The translations under genes and the position numbers were made by a program. Source: Tomocerus qinae (taxonomy: Eukaryota > Arthropoda > Collembola > Entomobryomorpha > Tomoceridae). From it: 64,000 nt of DNA. Shown piece after piece: positions 1 to 11,699 of this stretch (within the stretch, counting starts at the first letter, position 1; each line of letters begins with the position of its first letter). The notes beneath the pieces were generated by a model. It did no database searches. It was not told the DNA's origin and was given only the letters and a program-made list of their open reading frames with translations. The DNA lies in contig CM034546.1 in NCBI GenBank assembly GCA_020055645.1, positions 34,534,001 to 34,598,000 on the forward strand. The letters run 5' to 3'.

Positions 1-620
1 GTCAATGCAAGGAAAATGTCAACTTCCATGACATTCATGACGAAAATGGCATTAAAGAAATATTCTATACTCATAAATATCCACCAACACGTGTTAAGGG
101 CTACTTATACTCTTCCTTTTTATATTTATGGCGTACATACAAACATCCGTACATACAAAAATTCCGATTACGTTTATATTATAGACATGATAGTTATACT
201 TTTTACTGTGAAGAATTGTTGCACATATAATTAACTTTTACTTTCCAAGGAATGCTTTGGGGTCTTGGACTACATAAGTGATAACATTAAATATGCTGAA
301 TTTTAATTAATCACTTACATATTAATTACTATACTGCTTTACAATTAAAGCTCCACATTAAATTCAATTTAATTAGTAAAATAATTTAATAATGTATGGT
401 TTCTCACTAGTTGTTATCAAACACTATGTAATAATATTAATAGGTTCTCACAAAAAATACTGCGTTTTAACTGGGCTTAAACATGTTAAAAATTAAATTT
501 TTATGCCTTAATTTTTGATTTTACAGACGTAAATAATGGTAATAGGATTACATGATTGTTGTTATTGTCGGCTGTAGTTTTCCTATATACTATAGTATAG
601 GCTTGTATTTATGCCTGTAG
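1..620. other. Intergenic DNA, no gene seen
   Basis: AT-rich sequence with no convincing coding region; the 72-residue open frame at its start has no recognisable features. Bases about 120-185 recur in inverted orientation at about 56045-56110, just upstream of the second Helitron copy, so part of this stretch is an unnamed dispersed repeat. Confidence 0.5.
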
Positions 621-967
621 TCACTACTATTAGATAAACGGCAAAAGTTAGTCACGTGACAATTCCGTTTGTATGCTTGTACTTCTGTGTGTTGATAACG
701 CAATTCTAAAACGCAGCTAAGCACCAAGCACAATAACGTAATTTATGCGGCAAATCCCTACACGACTGAACCAGAAGAACTTCAAGTCAGTATATACGTG
801 GTAGTATAACTGCACCCCTTGTGTAAGGGCGCCATTGTACTAGTATAACTGTGCGTAGCGAGTTAAACTAGGATAACCGACCCTCGGGGTTTCAGTACAA
901 CTGTTCCACGCTTAAATGCATTGCAAAGCCTGAAGCAATTAGACAATAATATGATGATTAGATTAGA

Positions 968-1395
968 CTAGTGAACCCAGCTAAGGGGCAAATCTAGCCC
1001 TCAATAGAAATTCAGCAGGCCACCAAAAACAAAGTCGAAAACATTCCATTAGGTTATTATTATGGTAACTTTGTAAATACAATGTATATATAAATTAATA
1101 TATTTTCATTTCTTCAGTAAAGAAAAATTAGCTGCAGCCCCAACTTCCTGATAAAATAGAATTTCCTACACCAAAATAATAACTGTATATTGTAGCATCA
1201 GATACAGGGAACAATAAAAGTCTATTTTCGAAAAAACTCCCACAAAGTAACCAAAAAGCTTCCTCATAAAATCAAAAAATTAAATTCCCCGTGGGGTTTT
1301 GAAAAAACGTACAAATCCCAAGAGTACAACTAACGAATAAATATTTTTAAAGAATAAATAGTGATTCCCAGTACTGTCATTTAATCTACATAAAG
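968..1395 (+). repeat. Dispersed repeat, copy 1 (second copy at 26.2-27.3 kb)
   Basis: The sequence from GAACCCAGCTAAGGGGCAAA to about 1395 matches 26201-26495 and then 27222-27290, where the second copy is split by a probable solo LTR. No coding capacity is seen and the ends are not resolved. Confidence 0.6.
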
Positions 1396-2329
1396 GTGTG
1401 CAAGCTGGCACAAAGGAATCAAGGATAGTAAAAAGGTAGTAAAAAGTAAACCCAGCTCTACTAAAAAATGTTGAATAAGTTTGTCGATATAGTTGAACGA
1501 ATTTGGATAAGTAGTTCTGAAACGCTTTTTAATAGTACGCTCATTACGAAATATCCCCTTTAGCTAATCATTTCCATTCGATCACCACTCACCATTCAAC
1601 CTTCTTAAGTAAATTTCTACGAAACGACTCATTTCGGTGGTTTAGAGGAATTGACCTTGCGCTTTTTGTTGTTAGGGAAATTGCATATATTACATTATAG
1701 CCTATTTTGAAGTATTTTCTAGGTGTTTATAGTTAAATGTCGGCTATGTTACATGGTGACTGTTGGGTGAACTATGGACTTTATTTTTAATTATTTTAAT
1801 GATATGATGGAATGACATTTGGACTCCTGGCAGCCCAACTTATTAGCATTTTGCCACAATATCTGTCAATAACCGCTTGTAGTGTGGCCTGTGTGCATTG
1901 CGTTACGTAATATATGCAGGTCTCCTAGGTTCTCTCTACTCCCTACCTCCCACACGTACACACACATACTACACACTCATGTACATATATACAGACACAG
2001 AGGTAAATTTATTGCTTTATCAAGTCTACGATCGATTATAATATACAGATAGTAGCGCCCCCAGCATGCGTGACTCTATTTCGAAAGGTAGGCATCCAGC
2101 ATAATCATGTGTATTAGTTAATTTCGAAATACAGTAACCTATTAAGTGTTTACTGTTAACCCGTGGTGAACTTATTGTTATGCATACGCCCTTCGCTCTT
2201 GCGCATTGCAACAAAAAGCCGCAAAGTCCATGGCATAAAATACAGTTACATAGAGACATACATACATAGTTGAAACATAGTTGGAAATAATTTTATTTAT
2301 TGTGATGATAATGATATGATTATAATTTA

Positions 2330-3070
2330 TGCTTAAAATCTTACTAACTTGATTTACTCAGTCAAATAGTGATAATTGCAAAAACCAAATAATTAACATA
2401 ATATGGCTAGAAACGTAAAAGAACAATTAATTTCACTTAACATTCTTACATGTATTGCCAACATGACACTTCGAACCACAGGGTATGTCATTCTTTTTAC
2501 ATGGATATCTATTAGTTTGGCAATCCGTCTTGCATTTGCAGATTGATTGTCTACTGTAGGAAGTTACCGACCTTAGGGCAGTGATGTACTTAATTGTATT
2601 AGTTGGCCATGCCTCAGGGTTTATTTCGGCTGACCAAGTTCCAACCCCAAAGTCGTTTATTGACCACAGCACTTGTAAATTTTTTGAGATGATACCACCG
2701 TTCAAAACTGGACAAGGGCCTTCTTGTAGTACCTTCAGTACTTTGTAAAATCGTAATTTTTTATTTCTTGGTCTTTTTGTCATCATAGTTGCAGCTGCCC
2801 AAAGTACTACCGGATCCTTTTGATAAAGGACCCATAATTGCTGTGGTACATTTTCATCAACCTGTATTGAGTTTATCATTGCAACATCTTATGTGGGAAC
2901 GCCCAAATAAAACTTCATAAGGGGTTGCATTGATAGATCTAGAGTGGCTTGTATTAATGTGGTAAATTAACATGGATAAGGATGACGATCTACCAACATT
3001 ATGTTAATTATTTGGTTTTTGCAATTATCACTATTTGACTGAGTAAATCAAGTTAATAAGATTTTTAACA
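2330..3070 (-). mobile_element. Small Ginger-like DNA transposon, deletion derivative
   Basis: Inverted repeats of about 70 bp (left TGCTTAAAATCTTACTAAC, right complement TGTTAAAAATCTTATTAAC) enclose coding sequence for the tail of a retroviral-type integrase plus a cysteine-rich C terminus. This combination is typical of Ginger cut-and-paste transposons. The flanking four bases are TTTA and TTCA, close to but not an exact target duplication. At about 740 bp only the 3' part of a full element is left. Confidence 0.5.
2433..2990 (-). pseudogene. Ginger-type integrase C-terminal fragment
   Basis: On the minus strand, sequence upstream of 2880 reads an integrase end (YHINTSHSRSINATPYEVLF, like the usual TPYEVLFGR motif). 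A 148-residue frame follows (2879-2433) ending in a metal-binding-like tail with cysteines spaced C-x-C-x3-C-x5-C-x6-C-x3-CH-x3-C. The two parts lie in different frames, so it is a decayed fragment with a frameshift near 2880. Similar tails occur in Ginger elements and their domesticated relatives; no catalytic core is present. Confidence 0.5.
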
Positions 3071-3366
3071 TTCATTGTCAACTAGCATAATTATTGTCTA
3101 ATTACCTCAGGCTTTGCAATGCATTTAAGCATGGAACAGTTGTACTGACACCCCGAGGGTCGGTTATCCTAGTGCCCTAGTCCTAGTATAATGGCGCCCT
3201 TACACAAGGGGTGCAGTTATACTACCACATATATATCAAAACTACGCACTTTGCGATCAATAATTTCATAATAAGTCATGCAATCTTCAGCGCACTTAAA
3301 CCTGGTCAGTGTTGTGTGGTTAGTATGGGGATTCTTACCTCAGTTTCCATTTTTCCCTCATTTTCC

Positions 3367-3483
3367 CCTCCTCTTCTTTTCAGAATAAATTGGCAAGCTA
3401 CAGCATTCTTCTGTATAGTGATTATCACTACGGACCACAGGGTATACAATTTTGTGCCAATTTATTCTGAAAAGAAGAGGAGG
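3367..3483. repeat. Local 29-bp inverted duplication inside Helitron copy 1
   Basis: Bases 3367-3395 and 3455-3483 are perfect reverse complements. The left arm exists in the copy at 57.1 kb, but the right arm is absent there. The right arm was therefore added in this copy only, as expected for a template-switch mutation at a hairpin. Confidence 0.65.
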
Positions 3484-5011
3484 GATTTTAAATTAAAATA
3501 CGTCGTAATCGTAGCTAAGATGATTTTTTTAAATTTGACTCCTCCGACTATTGATTCTCTTATTATGACATAATAATACAGCAGGAACTTTTGATTACTG
3601 CATTCTATTTAATACTTAATGTATTCTGTGTGGTAATGAAAACGTCGTGACTTTAGCTGGTATAATTTGAGTGAGGCATGTAAGTTTGGAGTTTGAAATA
3701 AATTAAAAACTGTGCAACCCGCTGACGCTGACAGAAACAAGCGCTGGTGGAAATTATGTTGTTTCCCGGGAACCAAAATACTACGAAATTCTTCCCAGTT
3801 GAGGGAAATTTTTTTCAGGTTTTAGGGTACTAATAAAAATATACAATTGCGCTACGCGCAAAAAGTTTTTGGCATTCAGAATGGGAAAATTGATAAGAAC
3901 AACCAATAACATTCCGTGAAATTGAAGAAATGCTTTGCTACTTAGACGCAAAAAAGTCTTATGAAGAATAAAATTTCGTGCAGGTCAAGCCAAAGGAGAG
4001 AAATATGAAGTTCCCCAATACGGTAGAAATTTATTGCTTTTTAAAAGCATTAAATCTTAAGAATTAATGGATTAAATTGCGCGTAAGGCAATCTCCATAG
4101 TTTAAAGCAAAAAAACTTATGTAAAATTCGGCAAATCGGTTGCATTTTGGAAGCAGAAAGACTTTAATTATAATTGCACATAGTGATAAAAGTTTTTTGC
4201 TATTTAAAGACAAAATTTTAGAAAATAATTAAATTGCAAGAACAATTTTATTTTTAGATAGACTATTTTATTGTTTAAAATGTATACATTTTGAGTGTAC
4301 CACATTTATATGTTGAAGAGATTTATTATCATAAAATTATGGATAAGCATCTTTTTATTTCCATAAGTTTCCCAGTTTTCCTCCTTTACCCAGGTGACTA
4401 TCAAAATGAGGTGGGTGGATATTTATAAATGTAGAATATTTCTTTAATGTGATGCCATTTTCAGTTATGGTCATGGAAATACAGAAATTTTTCTGTAACC
4501 TCCTAACAATCTTGCATTAGCACTACCTTAACGATGCTATGCGCAATGAGTTACTCCAAAATCTGGAATCAATTAACCTGTATTTAAATTGTATTCTGAT
4601 TATCGGCACTTAATCTGTGTTCTTCTGTTTTATCCGACGGTGACAAATAACCTGCTTCCTCTCACGCATTTTCATGAGTCTTTTAATTAATTACCACCAA
4701 AGACTGGGTACCCATGACGTAAGACTAAATGGTAAATTGACTAAATGGTAAAGACTAAATTGCCATGGTACCCATGGCATCTTGGTCCCAGTGTAGCAGA
4801 CCAGAGACCACTGAGACAATAATGGTACAAGGAAAAATGGGATCAATTCGAAGAAAAAGTCCCATATAAAATTTCAAACTCTCTTGTAGGAACAAATTAC
4901 AATCAAAAGCATCCAGTTTGCATTGACCTTTACATTACCAATTAAGGGTAACTTGATCTCAAAATGGTGCATTGTCAATTAACGGTAGTATGTATATTAG
5001 TGGTTCAGAGT

Positions 5012-5197
5012 CAGACACGTATCCAGAAATTTGGTCAAGGGGGGCAGAACCAAAAATAATCTTAAAAATAAGACATATTCGCAAAAAGTATACGAAAATT
5101 TTTTTGCAATTTTTGGCCTTTTTTGGAAAAAATCCTCTCTTTTTCTCAGGTTTATGTGGAGCGCTGCGCCCCCCGCCCCCTACTGGATACGTGCTTG
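5012..5197. mobile_element. hAT-type MITE with 8-bp target duplication
   Basis: The ends are CAGACACGTATCCAG and CTGGATACGTGCTTG, flanked on both sides by the exact 8-bp duplication TTCAGAGT (5004-5011 and 5198-5205). An 8-bp duplication and a CA(G) start fit a non-autonomous hAT element. Related copies lie at 23105-24405 (interrupted), 28582-28761 and 60921-61068, with a fragment near 55875. Confidence 0.8.
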
Positions 5198-5278
5198 TTC
5201 AGAGTACCTAAACCTTAGCCTTATGGTGGGATCATGGTGGGAATAAGTTGCCAATGTCCACATTAATTTAAAGAGATA

Positions 5279-6199
5279 TATTTAATAAGTCCCTGAAAAA
5301 AATTGAAACGTCAATTGCTGACTTTGTCCCTTCGTTTAATTAATGGGTCCTTATGGAATTATTTAAAAAGTCCCTGAAAATGCTGAAAAGGTACATGGAC
5401 AATTAGTTGTGTATTACTTATTTAAAATAGTGAAAGTTAGGTTTTTTCTGTCATTACTCATTACTAGTGTTATACAAATACCTCTTAATGTTATTGTTTC
5501 AATTAGGTTCCCTCAAAATTTGGGTCTGGTATGCCCTGTGTATTTTTTTGCGATTTTTTAAATATGCAACCTCTGCCTTACATATAGACCAAATGTTGCT
5601 TACACGGACATTTTACTTTAACAGCAGTACACTTTCATACTGTTGGTTAAATTCACAGATTGTTGAGTCCATAAAGTAAGAAGGTCTCTACTTAGGTCTC
5701 GTATTTTTCAACAAAGTCCAATCTAACCTTTTTGCAGCAGAACTTTGAAATACCGCTGGGTCTGTTTCATCTGTCTCGGAGCTATATTATGTTAGTTGAG
5801 AAGTAATAGAACTGAAGAAACGTCAATATCTTAATTGCACAGTAAGTTGGAGAGAAATGAGAGGTGCTAAACATAGTGAACTGTAGCATTTACTTCAACT
5901 TATCTGATTGTGCACCTCTAATCGTCTAACGGCCTAAAAGGGTAATTAGAAATTAATACAAACTATGTTGTACCTCCAAGTTCTCAATCTTAACATAATA
6001 TCCATTTCATTGAAGTCTTATACTAGAAATGACGTTGATAACATCTCACTAATTGATCCATGTACCATTTCAGCATTTGTAGAGACTTTTTAAACAATTC
6101 CATAGGGACCCATTAATTAAACGAAGGGACATAGTCAGCAATTGACCGTATCAATTATTTTTCAGGGAATTTTAAATTTTTTCAGGGACACATTAAATA
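5279..6199. mobile_element. TIR element of about 0.9 kb
   Basis: Arms of about 120 bp (from TATTTAATAAGTCCCTGAAA on the left) recur inverted at 6075-6199. The Helitron copy at 57.8 kb lacks this block, so it is an insertion. No transposase is seen; short open frames inside have no recognisable features. The superfamily is not assigned. Confidence 0.6.
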
Positions 6200-6389
6200 G
6201 CACCCATTTAAAAACAAAAGTTGGTTGAAGTAATACAGTAAGATACCTATCACAACCACTCTCTCACTTCAACCCAAAACGTTGTTTCGGGCATAGTAAG
6301 GCGAAATTTTCGATTAATTTTTTACTCTCTATCAATGTTAAATCTCCACCTCTTCTGGCCCACTAAATTAGAAACCGTGAAAAAACGTC

Positions 6390-6549
6390 AATAAGCCTTT
6401 TTCACAATTGCTTTCTGGCCACCAGTTGAATAGAAGCAAAGTAGATGGAGGTAGAGAATTATACATTAAAAAAGCCTGAAAATACTGTTTCCTTCTGCTG
6501 AGTTTCACTTCAACTGGTGACCAGAAACCAATTGTGCAAAAGGCTTATT
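6390..6549. mobile_element. Short MITE with 42-bp inverted ends
   Basis: The block runs from AATAAGCC to GGCTTATT, with inverted ends of about 42 bp that include CACAATTG and a GGTGACCAGAA-like segment. It is absent from the Helitron copy at 58 kb. Related end fragments occur at about 27335-27400 and 37090-37145. Confidence 0.6.
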
Positions 6550-6775
6550 GGGTATAATAAATAAAAATCTATGCATCTGAGTTACATTCTACTTATCGTA
6601 CAGTATTACCTCGGATTACACACTACCTTTATTTATAACAGGGCCTGGGCCCTGTGACCGTCTAGTTATATAAAAAACACTTAAACCCAGAAAACCTGGG
6701 GTCGAGGGTGTTTTTCTAAAATACCCGGGTTTTTCGATAACCTGGTATTTATTAACTGGGATGTAAAACCATATG

Positions 6776-7892
6776 GTGTATGAATTTAAGAGATGTGTAT
6801 GAAAAAAAATTTGAAATTCGATATTGAATCTCAACTAATGATAACCTATGCAGAAAGGGGAATGTAAAAAACAGTTTCTTTCCGATTTTTGATGCACCGC
6901 CCCCTTCCCGCAGGACACACCCCCCGAAGGTCGAAAAGCATATACAAAAAATCTCAGCAACTACTGGACCGATTTGGATGAAATTTTTTTTAAATTGAAT
7001 GAGATAATATTTGCCCCAGGGGTTCTGCGATTCATTTCAAAATTCGAACTCCTTCATTCAAAATAAATTTCAAAATTTTGAAAAAAGTCGTTTTTTTGAA
7101 ATTTATTGCTAATAGACCAAATCTTACTGTAATAGCTATACAAACAGCCAGTTATCATATTACATCAATTTGACCTCTGAAAATGTCAAAGGTCAACTTT
7201 TAGAAACGCTTCAATATATCTTGTGTGACCTATCAATCAGCATCTAAATAACTCGAGCAGAACGATTATGATGTAAAATGACACAAATTTTGTACCAGTA
7301 ATAGGTCAAAGGTCAATTTCTATAAAATAACAAAAATAACATTGTCACAAATTGATCTTTGACCTTTTACTAGTAAAAAATTTATGTCATTTTACGTCAC
7401 AATCGTTCTGCTCGAGTTATTTAGATGCTGATTGATAGGTCACACAAGATATATTGAAGCGTTTCAAAAAGTTGACCTTTGACATTTTCAGAGGTCAAAT
7501 TGATGCAATATGATAACTAGCTGTTTCTATAGCTATTACAGTAAGATTTGGTCTATAAGCAATAAATTTCAAAAAAACGACTTTTTTCAAAATTTTGAAA
7601 TTTATTTTGAATGAAGGAGTTCGAATTTTGAAATGAATCGCAGAACCCCTGGGGCAAATATTATCTCATTCAATTTAAAAAAAATTTCATCCAAATCGGT
7701 CCAGTAGTTGCTGAGATTTTTTGTATATGCTTTTCGACCTTCGGGGGGTGTGTCCTGCGGGAAGGGGGCGGTGCATCAAAAATCGGAAAGAAACTGTTTT
7801 TTACATTCCCCTTTCTGCATAGGTTATCATTAGTTGAGATTCAATATCGAATTTCAAATTTTTTTTCATACACATCTCTTAAATTCATACAC
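6776..7892. mobile_element. Foldback element: 1.1-kb near-perfect palindrome
   Basis: Two arms of about 530-550 bp are almost identical reverse complements, separated by a short centre near 7320-7370. The ends are GTGTATGAATTTAAGAG and its complement. Direct TATG flanks (6772-6775 and 7893-7896) look like a 4-bp target duplication. There is no coding capacity. The high arm identity suggests either recent formation or arm homogenisation. Confidence 0.7.
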
Positions 7893-7896
7893 TATG

Positions 7897-8186
7897 ATGA
7901 GTATGCACCTATACGAACTAGTGTTGTATATCACAAGCCAAACCAATTTAATTTATCTCATGAAACTGTAGTTGTACAAAAAGAGAACACCCTCTTCTTG
8001 ATACTTGTAATAAAACTCACCTCCCGTTAGATTTTACACGATTTAAGCAAGCAAACAAACAGTTTTCGAAAACTTTTAACAGTTGACAGAAAATCTGATA
8101 TTGAAAATAAAATAAAATCTATAAATACAACATTTTAACTCAAATTAATCAACTCGAGAGAATTATTTGATGCATATAAAGAACTA
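7897..8186. other. No gene seen
   Basis: AT-rich sequence of about 290 bp between the foldback element and the minisatellite-bearing repeat; no coding or repeat structure recognised. Confidence 0.5.
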
Positions 8187-8975
8187 AAAACCTACAGCGA
8201 GCCGTAACAGAAGCTCGCCTGAGTAAAGGGGACCCTGTGCACATGCTTGGTAGAATAATAGTAGAAATAGATCTATTTGGATTGTTAAAATGAAAAGTTT
8301 AAAATAGGCAATATTTGGTCATCTAAATAAACAAAAATGGAATGCGGATTAATGTCAAGGGATTAATGTATTACCAACGACTATGAACAATAATGGAAAA
8401 GCAATAAAAACAAACAAAAATTTGAAGTGTGATAGTATAATAATTATTAAATCCACAGAAATCAAAAATAGATTACCGTTGATACTCAAAATGAACATAA
8501 AATCAAAAGTGATTTATATTGACTATGAAAATCAACATAAAATCAAAATTGATTAATGTTGACTATGAAATTCCAAAGAAAATCAAAATCGATCAATATT
8601 AATTATCAATAGAAATTGCAAAAATGCAAGTTTGACTATAAAATTGAATATAAATGCGAAATATACTTCGGTCTTCTACTATAAAATCTTAAATTTTGTA
8701 GAAGCGGAGTGAAACACTTTATACTATTAATTATTAACAATTTATAGGAAACGCAATTGAACTTTTTAATGCCCATTTTTCACTTTGACTATCAAAATGA
8801 AGACAAAGTGAGCGCGCGGCATCTCAGCAACCAATGGACCGATTTGCCTCAAAATCAATAGGGATCGTCACCAGTCCATAGGCATGTTTGGTCAATATCT
8901 GTCATTGCATTCGAAAGTTATCGTGGGTACGGACGGACGTACAGACGTACGGTGGTTCTATAAAGCTCAAGCGTA
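8187..8975 (+). mobile_element. Minisatellite-bearing repeat (Helentron-like candidate), copy 1
   Basis: The layout is a left module (ACCTACAGCGAGCCGTAACA), then a short run of roughly 40-bp units rich in AAAATCAA (about 8440-8640), then a right module ending with TTCGAAAGTTATCGTGGG and GGACGGAC-like words. The same modules in the same order make up 22995-24830 and, inverted, 23226-24366. A non-coding element with an internal minisatellite core resembles Helentron/DINE-type elements, but no replicase is present and the class is inferred. Confidence 0.45.
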
Positions 8976-9226
8976 GTAAAAAATGTCCAGATCGTCGCGG
9001 CTTCTCTCTAATAATGCTACAGTATGTAATTGAATGTCCAAATATTTACGAAACATTAAAAAATGGTAAATAAAAGCAATGCAAATTGCAACATTTCCAA
9101 CTGAATTTAAAATAAGTCAAGTGACTCCAGTGCCGAAAATGCCTAATCCTACTGAAACAGTGCATTTTATTTTAGGCCTATTGCAGTTCAATTATTTATT
9201 GTCATTCATATGTGCATAGGTGCATA

Positions 9227-9658
9227 TGTTAGCGGCAATAAGTGAATTCAGGCACTAAGCTTAATGCCTAGGCATTAAGTGTAATTTTGAAACATTTTAG
9301 TTTTTCGTACTTAAAATTTGAAAGAACATTCATATACCATTATTTCATATTTGTATGTGAATAAGGACAATTTTAGAAGTCCAAAAAGGTAAAGATGTTC
9401 ACGGTGTCATGAATAAGGACCGAGTTATGGACCTTCAAACTTTTGCATAATAACCTCCACAATGTCTTAAGTCTTAGTCGCACGCTATTCATATGCGGCA
9501 TTTTAAACTCCTTACAATGTCCTTATTTAGGAAAAAGAATATAATTGGACTAAATAAATGATCTTCTAAATTCCAAATACTAAAAACTGGAATTCTTCAA
9601 AAATTTTACTTATTGCGTAGGCATTAAGCTTGCCTGAATTTACTTATTGCCGCTAACA
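9227..9658. mobile_element. MITE, TGTTAGCGG ends, CATA target duplication
   Basis: The inverted ends begin TGTTAGCGGCAATAAGT and are flanked by the 4-bp direct repeat CATA (9223-9226 and 9659-9662). A second copy, split by an insertion, is at 36660-37529. No coding capacity. Confidence 0.7.
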
Positions 9659-9699
9659 CATATAATACATTCAAATAAATAGTAAATCATGTGGACACA

Positions 9700-10220
9700 A
9701 ATAACCGGTTTTACATTGGACAATTAGGCTTTAGAAACTCATTACTGCTATTATTACGGAATTCATGTACAAGAGTTAAATATGGGTAATATTTCCATTC
9801 TAGATTCACTTGACCTGCGCAAAGCCTTTGACACAATAATTGGAAATTTTTTGTGTGAAATGCTTAAATGGTACGGCATAAAACCAGACTGGTTTATATC
9901 ATACCTGAGTGACAGATGTCAATTTGTCAAAGGTAAAAACGGCGAAAAATCAAAAATTGAGTTCACTACACAAGGGACGCCACAAGGCAGTGTACTATTC
10001 ATTTTCAATATTTATTAATGACCTCCCTTTAGAGTTACAGTATTGTACTAACCTAACCTAACCATCCTTTTCGCAGATGATACCAATATATTAATATTTA
10101 GTCTGGTAACCGATATAGAAAATACTAAATTAAAACTCATAACTGGTCTTCTAAAAGTGATGAATTGGATTGCTTCCAACGGAATGAGACTTGACCTGGA
10201 CAAAATCAAAATGCCGCGCA
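9700..10220 (+). pseudogene. LINE reverse-transcriptase fragment
   Basis: Reading across frames gives a non-LTR RT order: a QLGFRNS motif near 9725, then a frame from 9782 with DLRKAFDTI, WYGIKPDWFISYLSDR and GTPQGSVL, then FINDLP near 10010 and FADDTNILIF near 10075, the catalytic ADD box. A WIASNGMRLDLDKI segment follows. The order and the GTPQGSVL/NDLP/FADDT words fit a Jockey-like clade. It is broken by frameshifts and lacks endonuclease and 3' parts. A crumb of the same region recurs at 35755-35830. Confidence 0.65.
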
Positions 10221-10320
10221 CTCACTTTGTCTTTATGATAATAGTCAAAGTCAAAATGAAAATATGGTAATAAATGGACATTAAGTCATTTGTGTTTCCT
10301 ATGAATTGTTAGCTGGATAG
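10211..10320 (-). repeat. Fragment of the minisatellite-bearing repeat
   Basis: The reverse complement of the right module near 8740-8830, including the GCGCGCGGCATCTCAG-like junction and ACTTTGTCTT, directly abuts the LINE fragment. Confidence 0.5.
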
Positions 10321-10445
10321 TTATTGAAAGGTTTGAAAACTGTAGTACATGGGGCTAGTGCATCTACAAACAGTTTTGTAAGAATTACGATTTCTTTCTA
10401 GTAGGCCAATTACACCGGTAGGAGCGTTGTCGAAATAAACGGAGC
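10320..10445 (-). repeat. Helitron tail fragment, minus strand
   Basis: This matches 25245-25350 in inverted orientation, including the words around GGCCAATTACACCGG and GTACATGGGGCTAGTGC. Together with 11700-12165 it appears to be one minus-strand Helitron tail copy split by the hairpin array. Confidence 0.5.
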
Positions 10446-10919
10446 AGAGGCGAAGTGAGACATTTCTGCCGTGTACAGGCAGAAAGTAACTTCCATACAG
10501 CGCACCTTCATGCAATTTAAAATAGCGGATTCCAAGAGCAATTATCTCAAATAATGAGATACACAAAAATGTTTGTTGACCCCTCCCCCACATTACCAAA
10601 AATTTTTTTTTCAAAATTGCACCCCATTTCCTTACAAAGAGAAAAAATTATGTGACTTTTAAATGCATATAAAATCTACACACACCATTTATCCCCAACC
10701 AAACTCCCTTGGTCGGATAGTACATAAAAAATGCTACATTTTACTAATTGGAACCAGTGGGGATAAATGGTGCATTCAAAAGTTGTAAGCGTTTAAAAAA
10801 GTCTCGAAATAGTGGAAATGCATAAAATTTCCGAAATACCAAGGTAGTTTTATGTCCTTAATTACAAAATATTTTAAAGGTATAGACCCTAGGAAATTAA
10901 TGGCTTCAACTACAAAGGC

Positions 10920-11560
10920 AATATTAGGCGTACTTAAGTTTTCGAATACGCTGATTTCGAAAAAAATAAATCTTACTATGAAATTCAAAAAAGTGGGAGG
11001 GGCATCCCCACCCTCTCAGTTTTTGTCTTGTTTAAAATTTTGGATTTAAGCATTTTCAAACATACTGATTTCGAATATAATAATCATTTATTTGTAAATC
11101 CAAAATTTAGGGTGGGCGGGGTAGCCACCCCCATTTAATTTAGTACAGACAAATTATTATTACAAATTTTAGTTTGAGGTTTTCGGATGCGCTAATTTCA
11201 AAAAAAATGTTAAATGGGAGGGGCAGCCCCACCTACTTTGTTTTGGCAGTTATATTTATTTTATTAATGCTTATTGTAATCAAAATTAGCATATTCGAAA
11301 ACATGAAAACAAAAAAATTGACAAATATGACTTTCAAAACTAAGTGGGTGGGGCGGTCCCTCCCACTTCTCGGATGTTTGCAGTAAAGGTAATTGTTTTC
11401 AAAATTAGCGTGCCCGACACCCTTTAAAATGTAATTTGTAATATTAATTTGACTGTACTTAATCAAATGGGTGGGGTCACCCCGCCCACCCCGAATTTTG
11501 AATTTACAAATCAATCATTATTGTATTCAAAATGAGCATAATTAGTGCAAAGCAGAGCAG
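10920..11560. repeat. Array of about 115-125-bp units each carrying a GC-rich hairpin
   Basis: Five short GC-rich palindromes lie near 10990, 11112, 11217, 11345 and 11468 (for example GGTGGGGTCACCCCGCCC) in AT-rich DNA. Each is accompanied by a related word resembling TTTTCGAATACGCTGATTTCG. The spacing is close to 120 bp, so this is a diverged tandem array. Short open frames across it are a by-product. Confidence 0.6.
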
Positions 11561-11699
11561 AGAATGCTACCACCTAAAACGCCATGACCAACCACAGTAC
11601 CCATACCTCACTCACCTTGTGGCATAGTTAAATGGTGCTGTGAAGATGGCGCACGGAATACCTATTTGTTAATGGGACCTACTACTGCTAAATCGCAGT

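Larger units (their letters stand above)
798..3228. mobile_element. TIR DNA transposon of about 2.4 kb, inserted in Helitron copy 1
   Basis: The ends are inverted repeats of about 150 bp: GTGGTAGTATAACTGCACCC at the left, its complement finishing at 3228, with homology continuing to about 955 on the left and from about 3085 on the right. The Helitron copy at 56275 runs straight across this site, which proves insertion. AT-rich flanks resembling TATATA occur on both sides, so the exact target duplication is unclear. No transposase for the outer element is readable. It contains a copy of another repeat (968-1395) and the Ginger-like element (2330-3070). Confidence 0.65.
621..6665 (+). mobile_element. 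Helitron-type element, copy 1, heavily nested
   Basis: The element begins with TCACTACTATTAGATAAACG and ends with a short GC-rich hairpin (around GGGCCTGGGCCC) followed about ten bases later by CTAG, then a host T at 6666. A TC start, 3' hairpin and CTRR end are the known hallmarks of Helitrons. Other copies share both ends: 21488-25370, 56275-58117 and the inverted start at 26170. No replicase/helicase gene is visible, so it is non-autonomous. Comparison with the cleaner copy at 56275 shows that 798-3228, 5012-5197, 5279-6199 and 6390-6549 are later insertions. The interior between about 3590 and 4680 differs from the other copy. Confidence 0.7.

Noticed and set aside
3211-3573. 120-residue plus-strand open frame
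   Set aside because: It spans the end of a TIR element and the template-switch palindrome of the Helitron; no domain and no conservation in the sister copy.
11233-11514. Overlapping open frames on both strands over the hairpin array
   Set aside because: They arise from the repeated GC-rich palindromes and encode only low-complexity peptide.
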